DNA from: Paenibacillus polymyxa
Lineage (GTDB): Bacteria; Bacillota; Bacilli; Paenibacillales; Paenibacillaceae
DNA length: 64,000 nt
Assembly (NCBI RefSeq): GCF_015710975.1
Contig: NZ_CP049783.1
Location: 3,267,501 to 3,331,500, forward strand
Reading direction: 5' to 3'
Shown: positions 21,190-29,944 of the stretch, in pieces
How positions within the stretch are numbered: position 1 is the first letter of the stretch
Layout: the number at the start of each line of letters is the position of its first letter
The notes under the pieces: model-generated
Told to the model about the DNA's origin: nothing
What the model saw: the letters and a program-made list of their open reading frames with translations, nothing else
The model's database searches: none
Program-made: the position numbers and the translations under genes

Positions 21190-23238
21190 TTGGGTATATT
21201 TCAATTTAAGAGTTTACAAGCACGGACACTTTCTACCTTGGTTCCGTTAGTACTTATAACGCTGATTTTAATCAACTTTTTGTCTTATTTTTTTGCCAAA
21301 CAGAAGCTGGATACGGAAATAAGCCAAAATGCTGCTCATTCCTTGTCGAGGGCTCAAGCAGATATTGCAGCTAACGTAGATCGTCATGCTTTGCTTGTTT
21401 CGATGCTGACTAAGAGTGCGGAACAACTGGGAACAGAAATGAACATTGAGGGCTATGGACGACTCTTTGAACAAGAGCTGACATTAAATGATATGACTTA
21501 CGGGTTAGGGATTTATTTTGCTAAAGATGCGTATGACCCAGGAGTGACATACCGTTCAATATATGTGCATAGAGACGGCGAGCTAGTCAAGCAATCGACT
21601 GAATATGACGATTCGCAATATGACTATTTAACGCAGCCTTGGTATACAGAAGCCGTGGAACGTGGTAAAGATATAAATTTCACAGAGCCTTTTTACGATA
21701 GCAAGCTGAACATCAATATGATTACGGCAGGGAAAGCATTTTACGACAGGGAGGGGAAACTATTAGGTGTCATTACAGGCGACCTAAACATGACGAGTAT
21801 CCAGACGTATATTGAAAAAATGAAGTTTGGTACTCAAGGTAGTGCGATCTTAGTGGATAAGAATGGAGCCATTCTGTCATCCGGTCTTCAGTCCTTAAAA
21901 GCAGGCGAGCCGTTAAAAAACACGATGAATGCGGAAGCAGCACAATCTATTCAAAGTGGTATGTCTGGACAACTATCCATACACATTGATAATGAGGACT
22001 ACCGGATAATGTACGAAACACTCCCACAAACCGGATGGAAAATTGGTGTATTACTGCCAGAATCGGATTTGAATCGCTCTGCGAATGAAATGCTTAAACT
22101 TCTGCTGATTGTTAGTGTTATAGGTATTTTACTAATTATGGGAGCGGTATTGATTAACAATTCAGGCATGATCAAAGAAATTAAAAAAATTAGGCAGATG
22201 ACCAATCGTATGGCACTTGGTGATTATACCGTTGAATTACCACATCATCGTAAAGATGAATTTGGCCAAATGGCTGATGGGATCAATAAGGTGATTGTTG
22301 CAACCAGAGGAATGGCATCACGCTTGAGCGAAGAGTCAGGTGTAATCTCAGGTGTATCTTTAAAAATATCTCAGGAGATTTCCGGAGCGACTAAAGATGC
22401 GCACCATAATGCAGGAGAACTGGCGCAGGTAAAGGAAGGGGCAGAGCTTCAGTTGGCCGCAGCAGCAGAAAGTGCGACTGCGATGGAAGAAATGGCTGTT
22501 GGCATACAGCGTATTGCTGAATCTATACAGCATGTATCCGAGGCTACCACTGAGATTGAACTTAAAGCACAACAAGGAAATGAACGGTTGAACGTGGTCA
22601 GCCAAGGAATGCATAAAGCAAAAATGTCTATGGATGAGGCAGGCAGGGTAGTAAGCTCGTTAAATGAGCGGTCCGCTCAAATTGGCAGCATTATTGGAAT
22701 GATTCAGGATATTAGTGGGCAGACCAAGTTACTGTCGCTGAATGCTTCCATTGAAGCCGCTCGTGCTGGGGAGCATGGCCGAGGGTTCGCTGTAGTGGCT
22801 TCAGAAATCGGAAAGCTGGCCGTAAACGTAAGCGAGTCTGCGGAGCAAATTACAAGTCGAATCCGATCCATGCAGGAAGAAACCAAATTCGCTTTGGAAG
22901 GAATGCAGCAGGGGGCTCTGGAGATGGATGAAGGCGTATCTATTTTACGTGAGGTGGAAGAACGTTTTATTGCGATGAATCAAGATATTCAGCAGGTGGC
23001 GATAGAAGTGCAGGAGGTCTCATCTGCCTCTGAAGAAATGTCGGCAGGCTCAGAGGAAGTTGCAGCCTCCATTGGTTATCTTGCAGACATTGCGAAAGCT
23101 TCAGCTGAACGTACAGGCCAAGTCTCGGAACGATCCGAACGGCAGCTAAAGGACCTGAAAGGTCTGGATAGCTCTGCCAAGTCGCTTACAGGTGTTTCCG
23201 ATACGCTTAATCAGGTCGTATCCCGTTTTCGTGTGTGA
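21190..23238 (+). CDS. Methyl-accepting chemotaxis protein, Cache type
   Basis: A transmembrane chemoreceptor of 682 residues that would signal through CheA and CheW. It has a first membrane segment (about 14-36), an extracellular dCache-like sensor with [14 protein letters not shown] and a GVITGDLNM motif, a second membrane segment near 300-325, a HAMP linker and a signalling domain. The signalling tip is [31 protein letters not shown] in order of residues around 515-545. The start is TTG at 21190 behind AGAGGGG. The ligand cannot be read from sequence; Cache receptors often bind amino acids or organic acids. A sigma-D-like promoter lies upstream. Confidence 0.92.
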   Translation: MGIFQFKSLQARTLSTLVPLVLITLILINFLSYFFAKQKLDTEISQNAAHSLSRAQADIAANVDRHALLVSMLTKSAEQLGTEMNIEGYGRLFEQELTLNDMTYGLGIYFAKDAYDPGVTYRSIYVHRDGELVKQSTEYDDSQYDYLTQPWYTEAVERGKDINFTEPFYDSKLNINMITAGKAFYDREGKLLGVITGDLNMTSIQTYIEKMKFGTQGSAILVDKNGAILSSGLQSLKAGEPLKNTMNAEAAQSIQSGMSGQLSIHIDNEDYRIMYETLPQTGWKIGVLLPESDLNRSANEMLKLLLIVSVIGILLIMGAVLINNSGMIKEIKKIRQMTNRMALGDYTVELPHHRKDEFGQMADGINKVIVATRGMASRLSEESGVISGVSLKISQEISGATKDAHHNAGELAQVKEGAELQLAAAAESATAMEEMAVGIQRIAESIQHVSEATTEIELKAQQGNERLNVVSQGMHKAKMSMDEAGRVVSSLNERSAQIGSIIGMIQDISGQTKLLSLNASIEAARAGEHGRGFAVVASEIGKLAVNVSESAEQITSRIRSMQEETKFALEGMQQGALEMDEGVSILREVEERFIAMNQDIQQVAIEVQEVSSASEEMSAGSEEVAASIGYLADIAKASAERTGQVSERSERQLKDLKGLDSSAKSLTGVSDTLNQVVSRFRV

Positions 23239-23280
23239 TATCTTATTTTAAAAATAAATAAAAAAGCCGTGCATAAAAAG

Positions 23281-23367
23281 ACGCCGTTCCATGTAAGAAG
23301 GATACTTACACGCTTGTCTATACAGCCTGAGCGTGTTCATCCATAACTAACATGGAGCGGCGTTTTA
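23281..23367. terminator. Bidirectional terminator, branched hairpin
   Basis: An outer 14-pair stem (23281-23294 with 23350-23363, one G-T pair) encloses a second hairpin with 7 pairs (ACACGCT with AGCGTGT, near 23309-23337). TTTT follows on the plus strand and CTTTTT on the minus strand. It sits between two convergent genes, the chemoreceptor and the uracil permease gene, and can serve both. Confidence 0.8.
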
Positions 23368-23384
23368 AAATTGAAAAATAGATA

Positions 23385-24695
23385 TTAATCTGGTGTTTTT
23401 TCAGTTAAAGGTTCCTGCGTTTTATCATTCGACCAGCCGAGCACATCAACCAGCTTGAAGAACAAACTCAGAATAATACCGATGATTGTCGCCAGGGCCA
23501 TACCTTTCAAGGTGACCGCACCCCAAGTGAGCGTAGTACCGCTGATTCCGACCACAAGCACGATGGTGGCGAGCAGCATGTTAGTTGGCTTGGCGAAATC
23601 AACTTTTTGCTCGACGAAGATTCTAAGACCAGAGGCAGCGATCACACCGAATAATAGCAAGGATACGCCACCCATAACTGGAGACGGAATATTAGAAACA
23701 ATCGCTGAGAACGTACCCGAGAAGGACAACAGAATGGCAATAATAGCCGCTCCGCCAATAACCCATACAGAGTACACTTTAGTTAATGCCATAACACCGA
23801 TATTTTCACCATAAGTCGTATTAGGTGTAGAACCAACAAAACCGGAAATGATGGTAGAAATCCCGTTACCCAGCAAAGAGCGGTGGAGACCAGGATCTTT
23901 GGACAACTCACGTCCGACGATGTTGCTCGTCACTAGCAAGTGACCAATATGCTCTACGATGACGACCAGAGCAACCGGAAGAATCGTCAGCATAGCCGAG
24001 GCATTAAAGGTTGGAGTGGTAATTGCGGGATGAGCGAACAAAGGAGCGTCCGCAATAGCCTGCGTATTGACCATACCCATGAAATAAGCAAGCACATAGC
24101 CCACCACGATACCGATTAGAATATGAATGATTTTGGCAAATCCGCGAAACAACACCGCACCCAGAACAGTAACACCGAGCGTAACGAGGGAAAGGGTGAT
24201 CGTTTTGGGATCTGGCGTCCAGGCTTTAGTAGGATCGGCATTAATAATGCCTGCCATGCCTGCAGCAACCGGAACCAGTTCCAGACCAATCAAGGCTACG
24301 ATTGATCCCATGACAGCTGGTGGAAAAACGATGTCTAGCCAACGTGTCCCGGCGTATTTAATTACCAGTGCGACGAGACAGAAAATAATACCTGTAACGA
24401 TGAAAGCACCCAGGGCCATTGCATAGCCATTGCTGCCAGGGTTACTTTTAAGCACAAGACTGACAGGAGCGATAAAAGCGAAGCTGGAGCCGAGATAGGC
24501 AGGGATTTTGCCACGGCAGATCCATATGTACAACAATGTTCCGATACCGTTCATGAGCAAAATCATGCCGGGATCGACGCCAAAAATATTGGGCACCAGC
24601 ACGGTGCTGCCAAACATGGCAAACAAATGCTGTACGCTGAGCAGGATCCCAGGTCCTGCTGGAAGCTTTTCATTAACTTGAATTTCGCGTTGCAA
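23385..24695 (-). CDS. uraA: UraA-type uracil permease
   Basis: A nucleobase-cation symporter-2 protein that imports uracil with protons. The 436 residues form about 14 membrane segments. The diagnostic uracil-permease stretch STPNTTYGENIGVMALTKVYS is present near residue 295, as are VEHIGHL (substrate-binding Glu) and GKIPAYLGSSFAFI. The start is TTG, 10 bases after AAGGAG. It is transcribed away from relA. No PyrR-type attenuator was recognised in the 269-base upstream region, so its control is unclear. A xanthine substrate is less likely given the YGEN motif. Confidence 0.92.
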   Translation of the reverse strand: MQREIQVNEKLPAGPGILLSVQHLFAMFGSTVLVPNIFGVDPGMILLMNGIGTLLYIWICRGKIPAYLGSSFAFIAPVSLVLKSNPGSNGYAMALGAFIVTGIIFCLVALVIKYAGTRWLDIVFPPAVMGSIVALIGLELVPVAAGMAGIINADPTKAWTPDPKTITLSLVTLGVTVLGAVLFRGFAKIIHILIGIVVGYVLAYFMGMVNTQAIADAPLFAHPAITTPTFNASAMLTILPVALVVIVEHIGHLLVTSNIVGRELSKDPGLHRSLLGNGISTIISGFVGSTPNTTYGENIGVMALTKVYSVWVIGGAAIIAILLSFSGTFSAIVSNIPSPVMGGVSLLLFGVIAASGLRIFVEQKVDFAKPTNMLLATIVLVVGISGTTLTWGAVTLKGMALATIIGIILSLFFKLVDVLGWSNDKTQEPLTEKTPD

Positions 24696-24847
24696 CGCAG
24701 TTCACTCCTTAGTTCTTTCAATTATTCTTATATACATTAATTACTTTTCGTAATTTTTTCAATATAATTCGTTTCATTTCGTCAACAATCCTGATTTTAC
24801 TTAACCATGTGTGACAAAATAATGCGACAGTGCCAAACCTGTAATAG

Positions 24848-24876
24848 TTGACGTGTGGCGTGCTAAGCGTCATAAT
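24848..24876 (+). promoter_or_regulatory. Sigma-A promoter of relA
   Basis: TTGACG (24848-24853) and CATAAT (24871-24876) with a 17-base spacer, about 90 bases before the relA start. Confidence 0.75.
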
Positions 24877-24897
24877 TGTAGGAAATCACTTTTAAAA

Positions 24898-24936
24898 GGG
24901 AACCTTTGCGCGACATTGATCGGCGGGTTCCATTTT
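24898..24936 (+). promoter_or_regulatory. Leader hairpin between relA promoter and gene
   Basis: GGAACC (near 24899) pairs with GGTTCC (24926-24931) around an imperfect inner stem, and ATTTTG follows. It resembles a weak terminator and sits between the promoter and the start codon of relA, so it could attenuate or stabilise the transcript. Confidence 0.45.
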
Positions 24937-24964
24937 GCATAGAAAGGACACGGAATAGAGCAGA

Positions 24965-27142
24965 ATGGGGATAGAGCAATTACTTAAAAAGGCCGGGGCC
25001 TATACCAGAGAAGCAGATCTTATCCGCATCAGGGACGCCTATGATTTTGCCGAGCAGGCCCATTCCGGCCAGACTCGTAAGTCCGGTGAACCTTATATTC
25101 TGCATCCGCTTGCGGTTGCTGATATCGTCGTTAATATGCAGATGGATACCATCTCCATTATCGCCGCTCTTTTACATGACGTTGTGGAGGATACGACGGT
25201 GTCTTTGGCGCAGATTCGCGAGCATTTTGGCGATACATGTGCGATGCTTGTCGATGGTCTGACGAAGCTGGAGCGTATCCAGTTCCGATCCAAGGAAGAA
25301 CAGCAGAACGAAAATTATCGAAAAATGTTTATTGCCATGGCGCAGGACATTCGTGTCATCGTCATTAAGTTGGCAGATCGTCTGCACAACATGCGTACCC
25401 TGAAATATCAATCGGAAGAAAGCCAGCGTCGAATCGCTTATGAAACGTTGGAAATTTTCTGTCCGGTTGCAAACCGATTGGGTATTTCAGCGATTAAATG
25501 GGAAATGGAAGACATTGCTTTGCGCTATCTGAATCCTCAGCAGTATTACCGCATCGCTAATTTGATGCATAAGAAGCGGGCAGAGCGCGAGCAATTTATT
25601 GATAATGTCATACAGCGTATCAGAGAGAAGCTGGAAGAGATGGGGATTCAGGCTGATTTGTCTGGACGCCCTAAACATATTTACAGTGTGTTTAAAAAGA
25701 TGACGACAAAAAACAAGCAATTCAATGAAATATACGATTTGCTGGCGATTCGAATTATTGTGGATAACATTAAAGACTGTTATGCCACATTGGGGATTAT
25801 CCATACGTTGTGGAAACCGATGCCGGGGCGGTTTAAGGATTATATTGCCATGCCTAAGGCTAATATGTATCAGTCCCTCCATACGACCGTAGTAGGTCCC
25901 AACGGAGAGCCTACAGAAGTACAAATTCGCACAGTGGATATGCATCGCACTGCTGAATTCGGGATTGCGGCCCACTGGGCCTATAAAGAAAACAACGGGG
26001 CAAATAACACAAACTTTGAGGACAAAATCACCTTTTTCCGAGAAATTCTGGAGCTGCAAAACGAGGCGAAGGATGCTTCGGAATTTGTGGAATCACTCAA
26101 AATGGACTTTTTCTCAGACCTTGTGTTTGTCTTTACTCCTAAGGGAGAAGTCATTGAGTTACCGGCTGGATCGGTTCCGCTGGACTTTGCTTTCCGTATC
26201 CACACAGAAGTTGGAAATCGAACGATTGGCTCTAAGGTAAATGGAAGAATTGTTCCTTTGGATTATCGTCTGAAAACTGGCGATATCGTGGAAATTATGA
26301 CGTCCAAGCACTCCTATGGACCTAGTCAGGACTGGCTTAAAATTGCTCAGTCCTCTCACGCGCGCAGTAAAATCAAGCAATGGTTCAAGAAAGAAAAGCG
26401 TGAGGAAAATGTAGAAAAAGGCCGCGAAAGTCTGGAACGTGAGCTAAGGAAGCGTGATATTGAGCCATCCGTGTGGATGAGCGAGGACAAACTTCAGGAT
26501 GTGGCACAAAAGTTCTCTTTTAATGATTCTGAAGATATGCTGTCTGCGATTGGCTTTGGCGGTATAACCGCAGCGCAGGTTTGTACACGTTTGACAGAGA
26601 AGCTGCGCAAGGAACAAGAAGAGGCACGTCTAATTGAGCTGACGACCGAGGTTAAGGAGTACAAACCGCAGGGTGATCGGAAAAAAACACCGACCAACGG
26701 TGTCAGCGTCAGAGGCGTCGACAATTTGCTCGTTCGCTTTGCACGATGTTGTAATCCCGTACCGGGTGATGACATCATCGGCTACGTAACACGCGGGCGC
26801 GGCGTATCTGTTCACCGTACCGATTGCCCGAATATTCCTTCGGGGGTGGGCGAAGATCAGGCGCGTGTGATTGAAGTGGAGTGGGAAGAAGCAGCCGAGG
26901 TCAATTATAGTGTCGATATTGAGATTACAGGGCATGACCGCAATGGTTTATTGAACGAGGTGCTTCAGGCCATTTCTGAGAATAAAACTAGCTTCTCGGC
27001 CGTGACAGGACGTACAGATAAAAATAAAATGGCAATGATTCACATTACAATTCTTATTCGTAACACGGATCATTTGCATTCTGTTGTCGAACGGATCAAA
27101 CGGGTGAAGGATGTATACACCGTGCATCGGATTATGCAATAA
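24965..27142 (+). CDS. relA: RelA/SpoT, bifunctional (p)ppGpp synthetase-hydrolase
   Basis: This enzyme makes and degrades the stringent-response alarmone (p)ppGpp. The hydrolase HD domain has H71-D72 in LLHDVVEDT. The synthetase domain has GRPKHIYSVFKKM and an RFKD motif at 289-292; the RxKD form is typical of bifunctional Rel enzymes. A TGS domain (VFTPKGEVIELPAGSVPLDFA), a conserved CC region (RFARCCNPVPGDDI) and a C-terminal ACT domain follow. The length of 725 matches Firmicute Rel. The start is ATG at 24965, with AAAGGA somewhat far upstream. dtd follows, as in B. subtilis. Confidence 0.97.
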   Translation: MGIEQLLKKAGAYTREADLIRIRDAYDFAEQAHSGQTRKSGEPYILHPLAVADIVVNMQMDTISIIAALLHDVVEDTTVSLAQIREHFGDTCAMLVDGLTKLERIQFRSKEEQQNENYRKMFIAMAQDIRVIVIKLADRLHNMRTLKYQSEESQRRIAYETLEIFCPVANRLGISAIKWEMEDIALRYLNPQQYYRIANLMHKKRAEREQFIDNVIQRIREKLEEMGIQADLSGRPKHIYSVFKKMTTKNKQFNEIYDLLAIRIIVDNIKDCYATLGIIHTLWKPMPGRFKDYIAMPKANMYQSLHTTVVGPNGEPTEVQIRTVDMHRTAEFGIAAHWAYKENNGANNTNFEDKITFFREILELQNEAKDASEFVESLKMDFFSDLVFVFTPKGEVIELPAGSVPLDFAFRIHTEVGNRTIGSKVNGRIVPLDYRLKTGDIVEIMTSKHSYGPSQDWLKIAQSSHARSKIKQWFKKEKREENVEKGRESLERELRKRDIEPSVWMSEDKLQDVAQKFSFNDSEDMLSAIGFGGITAAQVCTRLTEKLRKEQEEARLIELTTEVKEYKPQGDRKKTPTNGVSVRGVDNLLVRFARCCNPVPGDDIIGYVTRGRGVSVHRTDCPNIPSGVGEDQARVIEVEWEEAAEVNYSVDIEITGHDRNGLLNEVLQAISENKTSFSAVTGRTDKNKMAMIHITILIRNTDHLHSVVERIKRVKDVYTVHRIMQ

Positions 27143-27279
27143 ACTTGTGAAGCATACACGCAGGTTTATATAGCCTTTGTAATACATCTTGGGTACAAAG
27201 ACTCATAGGTGGCTGAAAGAGCCATGGTACGACTGTGAACACCTTGTAAGGGGAAGAGTAAAGGAGCAGCGGATAGGCA

Positions 27280-27726
27280 ATGAAGATCATTATTCAGCGC
27301 TGTAAAGACGCTCAGGTAACAGTGAATCAAAAGGTGGTCGGCAAAATCGGAACTGGATTAATGCTGCTGGTTGGTATTGGTCAGGGAGATACGGCAGCCG
27401 ATGCCGTTTATTTGGCGGATAAAACAGCGGGATTGCGTATATTTGAAGATGCTGAAGGAAAAATGAACGATAGTGTTCTGGATGTCGGTGGGGCCATTTT
27501 GTCTGTCTCCCAATTTACGTTGTATGGTGACTGCCGTAAAGGGAGAAGGCCCAACTTTATGGGAGCGGCCAAACCTGAGGAAGCGGAGAAGCTGTATGAT
27601 TTCTTTAACAGCCAGCTTCGAGCCAAGGGCCTGGAGGTCGAGACGGGGATTTTTGGAGCTATGATGGATGTTTCCTTGACCAACTGGGGTCCAGTGACGT
27701 TGATTTTGGACAGCGAACGTTCGTAG
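27280..27726 (+). CDS. dtd: Dtd, D-aminoacyl-tRNA deacylase
   Basis: Dtd hydrolyses D-amino acids (and glycine misloaded on tRNA-Ala) from tRNA. The signature [19 protein letters not shown] is at about 78-96, and the C-terminal cross-subunit motif is NWGPVTL, a family variant of GPVT. The length of 148 residues is normal. GGAG lies about 14 bases before the ATG. It follows relA by 137 bases with no visible terminator, so they may be one operon as in Bacillus. Confidence 0.96.
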   Translation: MKIIIQRCKDAQVTVNQKVVGKIGTGLMLLVGIGQGDTAADAVYLADKTAGLRIFEDAEGKMNDSVLDVGGAILSVSQFTLYGDCRKGRRPNFMGAAKPEEAEKLYDFFNSQLRAKGLEVETGIFGAMMDVSLTNWGPVTLILDSERS

Positions 27727-27858
27727 GTATCCATTCTTGGTATGATCTGAGAACTTGAGTAGAAGAGAATAAAATAGCCGTTTAGAGGGACCATAATGTC
27801 ATCCCGGTTGGTAAGCAGCCATCTGGAAAGCCTTAAGGGTGATAGGAGAGACGAAGCT

Positions 27859-28020
27859 ATGCGTCAGACCCCAAAAATGGACGGATATCAAAGCGCGGTG
27901 CTACTTTATCCTGGTAGTATGCGGGAGGCAATCAACCTTACTCGTAATGCTGATGCGTTATTACAGCATGTTGCTACAGCTGTGGACAAGCCAGGACGCG
28001 GTGCCCTACCGCGTAGGTAA
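27859..28020 (+). CDS. Possible 53-residue protein, unrecognised
   Basis: The 523 bases between dtd and the DJ-1-like gene contain this short frame. An ATG at 27859 has AGGAGAG nine bases upstream. The product, beginning MRQTPKMDGYQS, is soluble and ends in a proline- and arginine-rich tail. A different frame just after it reads DAVPYRVGKPFVNAAL and on to 28069, which looks protein-like and suggests a frameshifted remnant. I do not recognise either part. It ends before a terminator at 28106. Confidence 0.35.
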   Translation: MRQTPKMDGYQSAVLLYPGSMREAINLTRNADALLQHVATAVDKPGRGALPRR

Positions 28021-28105
28021 GCCATTTGTAAATGCAGCATTAACGACGTATTGTCTCAAGCGGTTATAAAGAGATCGAAAATAATTATGTAGCAGTACAT
28101 CAGGG

Positions 28106-28135
28106 AGGAGCCAACGGGCTCCTTTTTCTTTTTCA
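28106..28135 (+). terminator. Terminator before DJ-1-like gene
   Basis: AGGAGCC pairs with GGCTCCT across a 4-base loop, followed by TTTTTCTTTTT. It closes the relA-dtd unit or the small frame after it. Confidence 0.85.
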
Positions 28136-28249
28136 CTGCTTGGAATTGTTATAAACACAGATCAAGCGGGTAATAACAAAGCGTGGTAAACAAACAAACC
28201 TAACTTTAAGCTCGCTTTAAGGATAACCGGAAAGGAGATCTGAACGATA

Positions 28250-28756
28250 ATGAGTAAAATTGCATTTTTGTTGGCTGACCAATTTGAGGATTCCGAAATG
28301 AAGGTCCCTTATGATGAACTGAAAAAGGCTGGACATGAGGCAGATATTATTGGATTAAAACAAGGTGAAAAAGTGAACGGTAAGCAAGGCAAAGCAAGCT
28401 ACACTATTGAAAAAGCCATTGCAGATGTGAAATCAAGTGACTATGATGCAGTTGTTATTCCTGGTGGATCATCACCGGAAAATCTGCGTTTGGATGCAAA
28501 TGTTCTGAAGTTTGTAACTGAAATAAATGAGTCCAAAAAAACGATCGGAGCTATCTGTCACGGGCCGCAAATTTTGGCGAGTGCCGATTTGTTACAAGGC
28601 CGGACGATTACAGCTTACCCTCCATTGAAAGATGACTTGATTAATGCGGGTGCTCATTTTGAGGATCAAGAGGTGGTGGTGGACGGTAACTTTATTACGT
28701 CTCGGACTCCTAAGGATGAGCCCGCTTTTGTGCGTGAGTTGTTAAAGGCATTGTAA
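28250..28756 (+). CDS. DJ-1/PfpI family protein (YfkM-like)
   Basis: A 168-residue class I glutamine-amidotransferase-like protein of the DJ-1/PfpI family, known in B. subtilis as the general stress protein YfkM. The nucleophile elbow is AICHGPQ with C103 and H104, the neighbouring acidic residue is in DQFEDSE near 13, and PGGSSPENLR is at 71-80. Family members act as deglycases, chaperones or weak proteases; which applies here is not known. The ATG follows AAAGGAG by 10 bases. No sigma-B promoter was recognised. Confidence 0.88.
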   Translation: MSKIAFLLADQFEDSEMKVPYDELKKAGHEADIIGLKQGEKVNGKQGKASYTIEKAIADVKSSDYDAVVIPGGSSPENLRLDANVLKFVTEINESKKTIGAICHGPQILASADLLQGRTITAYPPLKDDLINAGAHFEDQEVVVDGNFITSRTPKDEPAFVRELLKAL

Positions 28757-28817
28757 TTTAACCGTGAATGCTTCCTAGATTTATGCCAGTACAATTCCCA
28801 AACGAGGAGGATTTGAT

Positions 28818-29288
28818 ATGGCTAAACAGATTCAGGCTTATTTTCGCACAGAAGATGAAGCTGAGGGCGCTAGAGCTTCGCTTCAGGCTTATAGAACTGA
28901 ACATTTGGAAGTAGGTGCTCTGGATGAGACGCTCGGTCGGGAGACGAGGGTTTTAATTCCGTTGGTCCCTTATAACAATACTGGCTCTGTGAGTACAGGA
29001 GGTTCTGCGGGTGCGGCGATTCCAGCCGCAGGGGCTTATGGCGAGAATATTCTACCCGATGCGAAGAATGACGAGATTAATTCTAGCGCAGCCCAAAGGG
29101 ATCTGAATGAGGATCGGAGCGGAACAACGAATCATGACGGAGGTTTGCTCCGTGCGACAGATGTGTATATTAACGGTGATCATGATGAATTACGGTATGT
29201 ATTGTCCGCCAAGGTGAATGATGCCGATTATGATGAGATCATTTATAAGCTTCGTTCCAATCGTGCATATGTGGCGCAGCTGGATTAA
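28818..29288 (+). CDS. General-stress-type small protein, unknown role
   Basis: A soluble acidic 156-residue protein. The first 50 residues (MAKQIQAYFRTEDEAEGARASLQ) and the last 40 (VNDADYDEIIYKLRSNRAYV) look like two halves of a ferredoxin-like fold that compares with the GSP17M and YflT group of stress proteins. Between them lies a flexible glycine-, alanine- and serine-rich stretch (about 55-110). The match is to overall layout rather than to a firm motif. It lies 61 bases after the DJ-1-like gene with GAGGAGG as the ribosome site, so both may be co-expressed under stress. Confidence 0.6.
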   Translation: MAKQIQAYFRTEDEAEGARASLQAYRTEHLEVGALDETLGRETRVLIPLVPYNNTGSVSTGGSAGAAIPAAGAYGENILPDAKNDEINSSAAQRDLNEDRSGTTNHDGGLLRATDVYINGDHDELRYVLSAKVNDADYDEIIYKLRSNRAYVAQLD

Positions 29289-29435
29289 AAAGGGAGCGAA
29301 TGTCACAAAAATGTCGATATACGAGGAAATTAGTCACACTAGAGTGGCTGTAATACAATTGTAATATTCGAAACATCATTCCTTAATATTCGTTGTTTAT
29401 AATAACAGCATGACCCCCTTTTGATATATCTTTTA

Positions 29436-29465
29436 GACCTGCGGACCGTTTCCGCAGGTTATTTT
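29436..29465 (+). terminator. Terminator upstream of the hisS leader
   Basis: A stem of GACCTGCGGA with TCCGCAGGTT and a 5-base loop, then ATTTTCTTTTT. It isolates the hisS T-box unit from genes upstream. The 150 bases before it hold no gene that I can see. Confidence 0.88.
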
Positions 29466-29506
29466 CTTTTTATAAGACTTATTTGTCTGATTCTAGGGGG
29501 AATGTC

Positions 29507-29535
29507 TTGACTTTGTCGAAGCAGTTCATTAAAAT
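29507..29535 (+). promoter_or_regulatory. Sigma-A promoter of hisS-aspS
   Basis: TTGACT (29507-29512), 17 bases, TAAAAT (29530-29535). Transcription would begin near 29543, at the start of the T-box leader. Confidence 0.82.
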
Positions 29536-29542
29536 CATAAAA

Positions 29543-29909
29543 TAATGAAAAATGATTTGATGACGGGACCAAGTACTCCGAACCCACAAGCGCAGAGAGG
29601 AATTTCCAGGCTGTAAAAATTCCCTTGATGAGCGGACGAATGACCTCCCCGAGAACAGGCGGCGAACAATGAGGAATCTCTGCTGAGTAACGCATGGCAT
29701 ATGCCAAACAGCGGACCATCCTGCATAATAGCCGTACTGCGCGTTACGGGCGTTATACGTATGAGCGGAGTCAGTGTAATGCTGACGGACACTGAGTCAT
29801 TTGTATGCTAGTGGTCTGGTAAACTCCGGAATGTGGGTGGTACCACGGGTGATTTGTAAACGACAATCCCTCGTCCCTGTTAATGATAACAGGGCGAGGG
29901 ATTTTTTGT
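29543..29909 (+). promoter_or_regulatory. T-box leader of hisS-aspS, Asp specifier
   Basis: A T-box riboswitch senses uncharged tRNA and prevents termination. The T-box core GGGTGGTACCACGG is at about 29835-29848. The terminator is a long hairpin (29866-29909) with a TTTTTT tail. In Stem I, GGGA (29565-29568) pairs with TCCC, AGTA is the loop-E side at 29572-29575, and TCCG/CGGA encloses the distal arm. Aligned to the B. subtilis glyQS leader from memory, the specifier falls at 29642-29644 and reads GAC, an aspartate codon. The T-box TGGT would pair with the G73-CCA end of tRNA-Asp through one wobble. Confidence 0.9.
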
Positions 29910-29944
29910 TTTTATAAGAAATACAATGACGGGGGGATACGTAA

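Noticed and set aside
24696..24847. PyrR attenuator before uraA
   Set aside because: No anti-antiterminator sequence or terminator stem was found on the minus strand.
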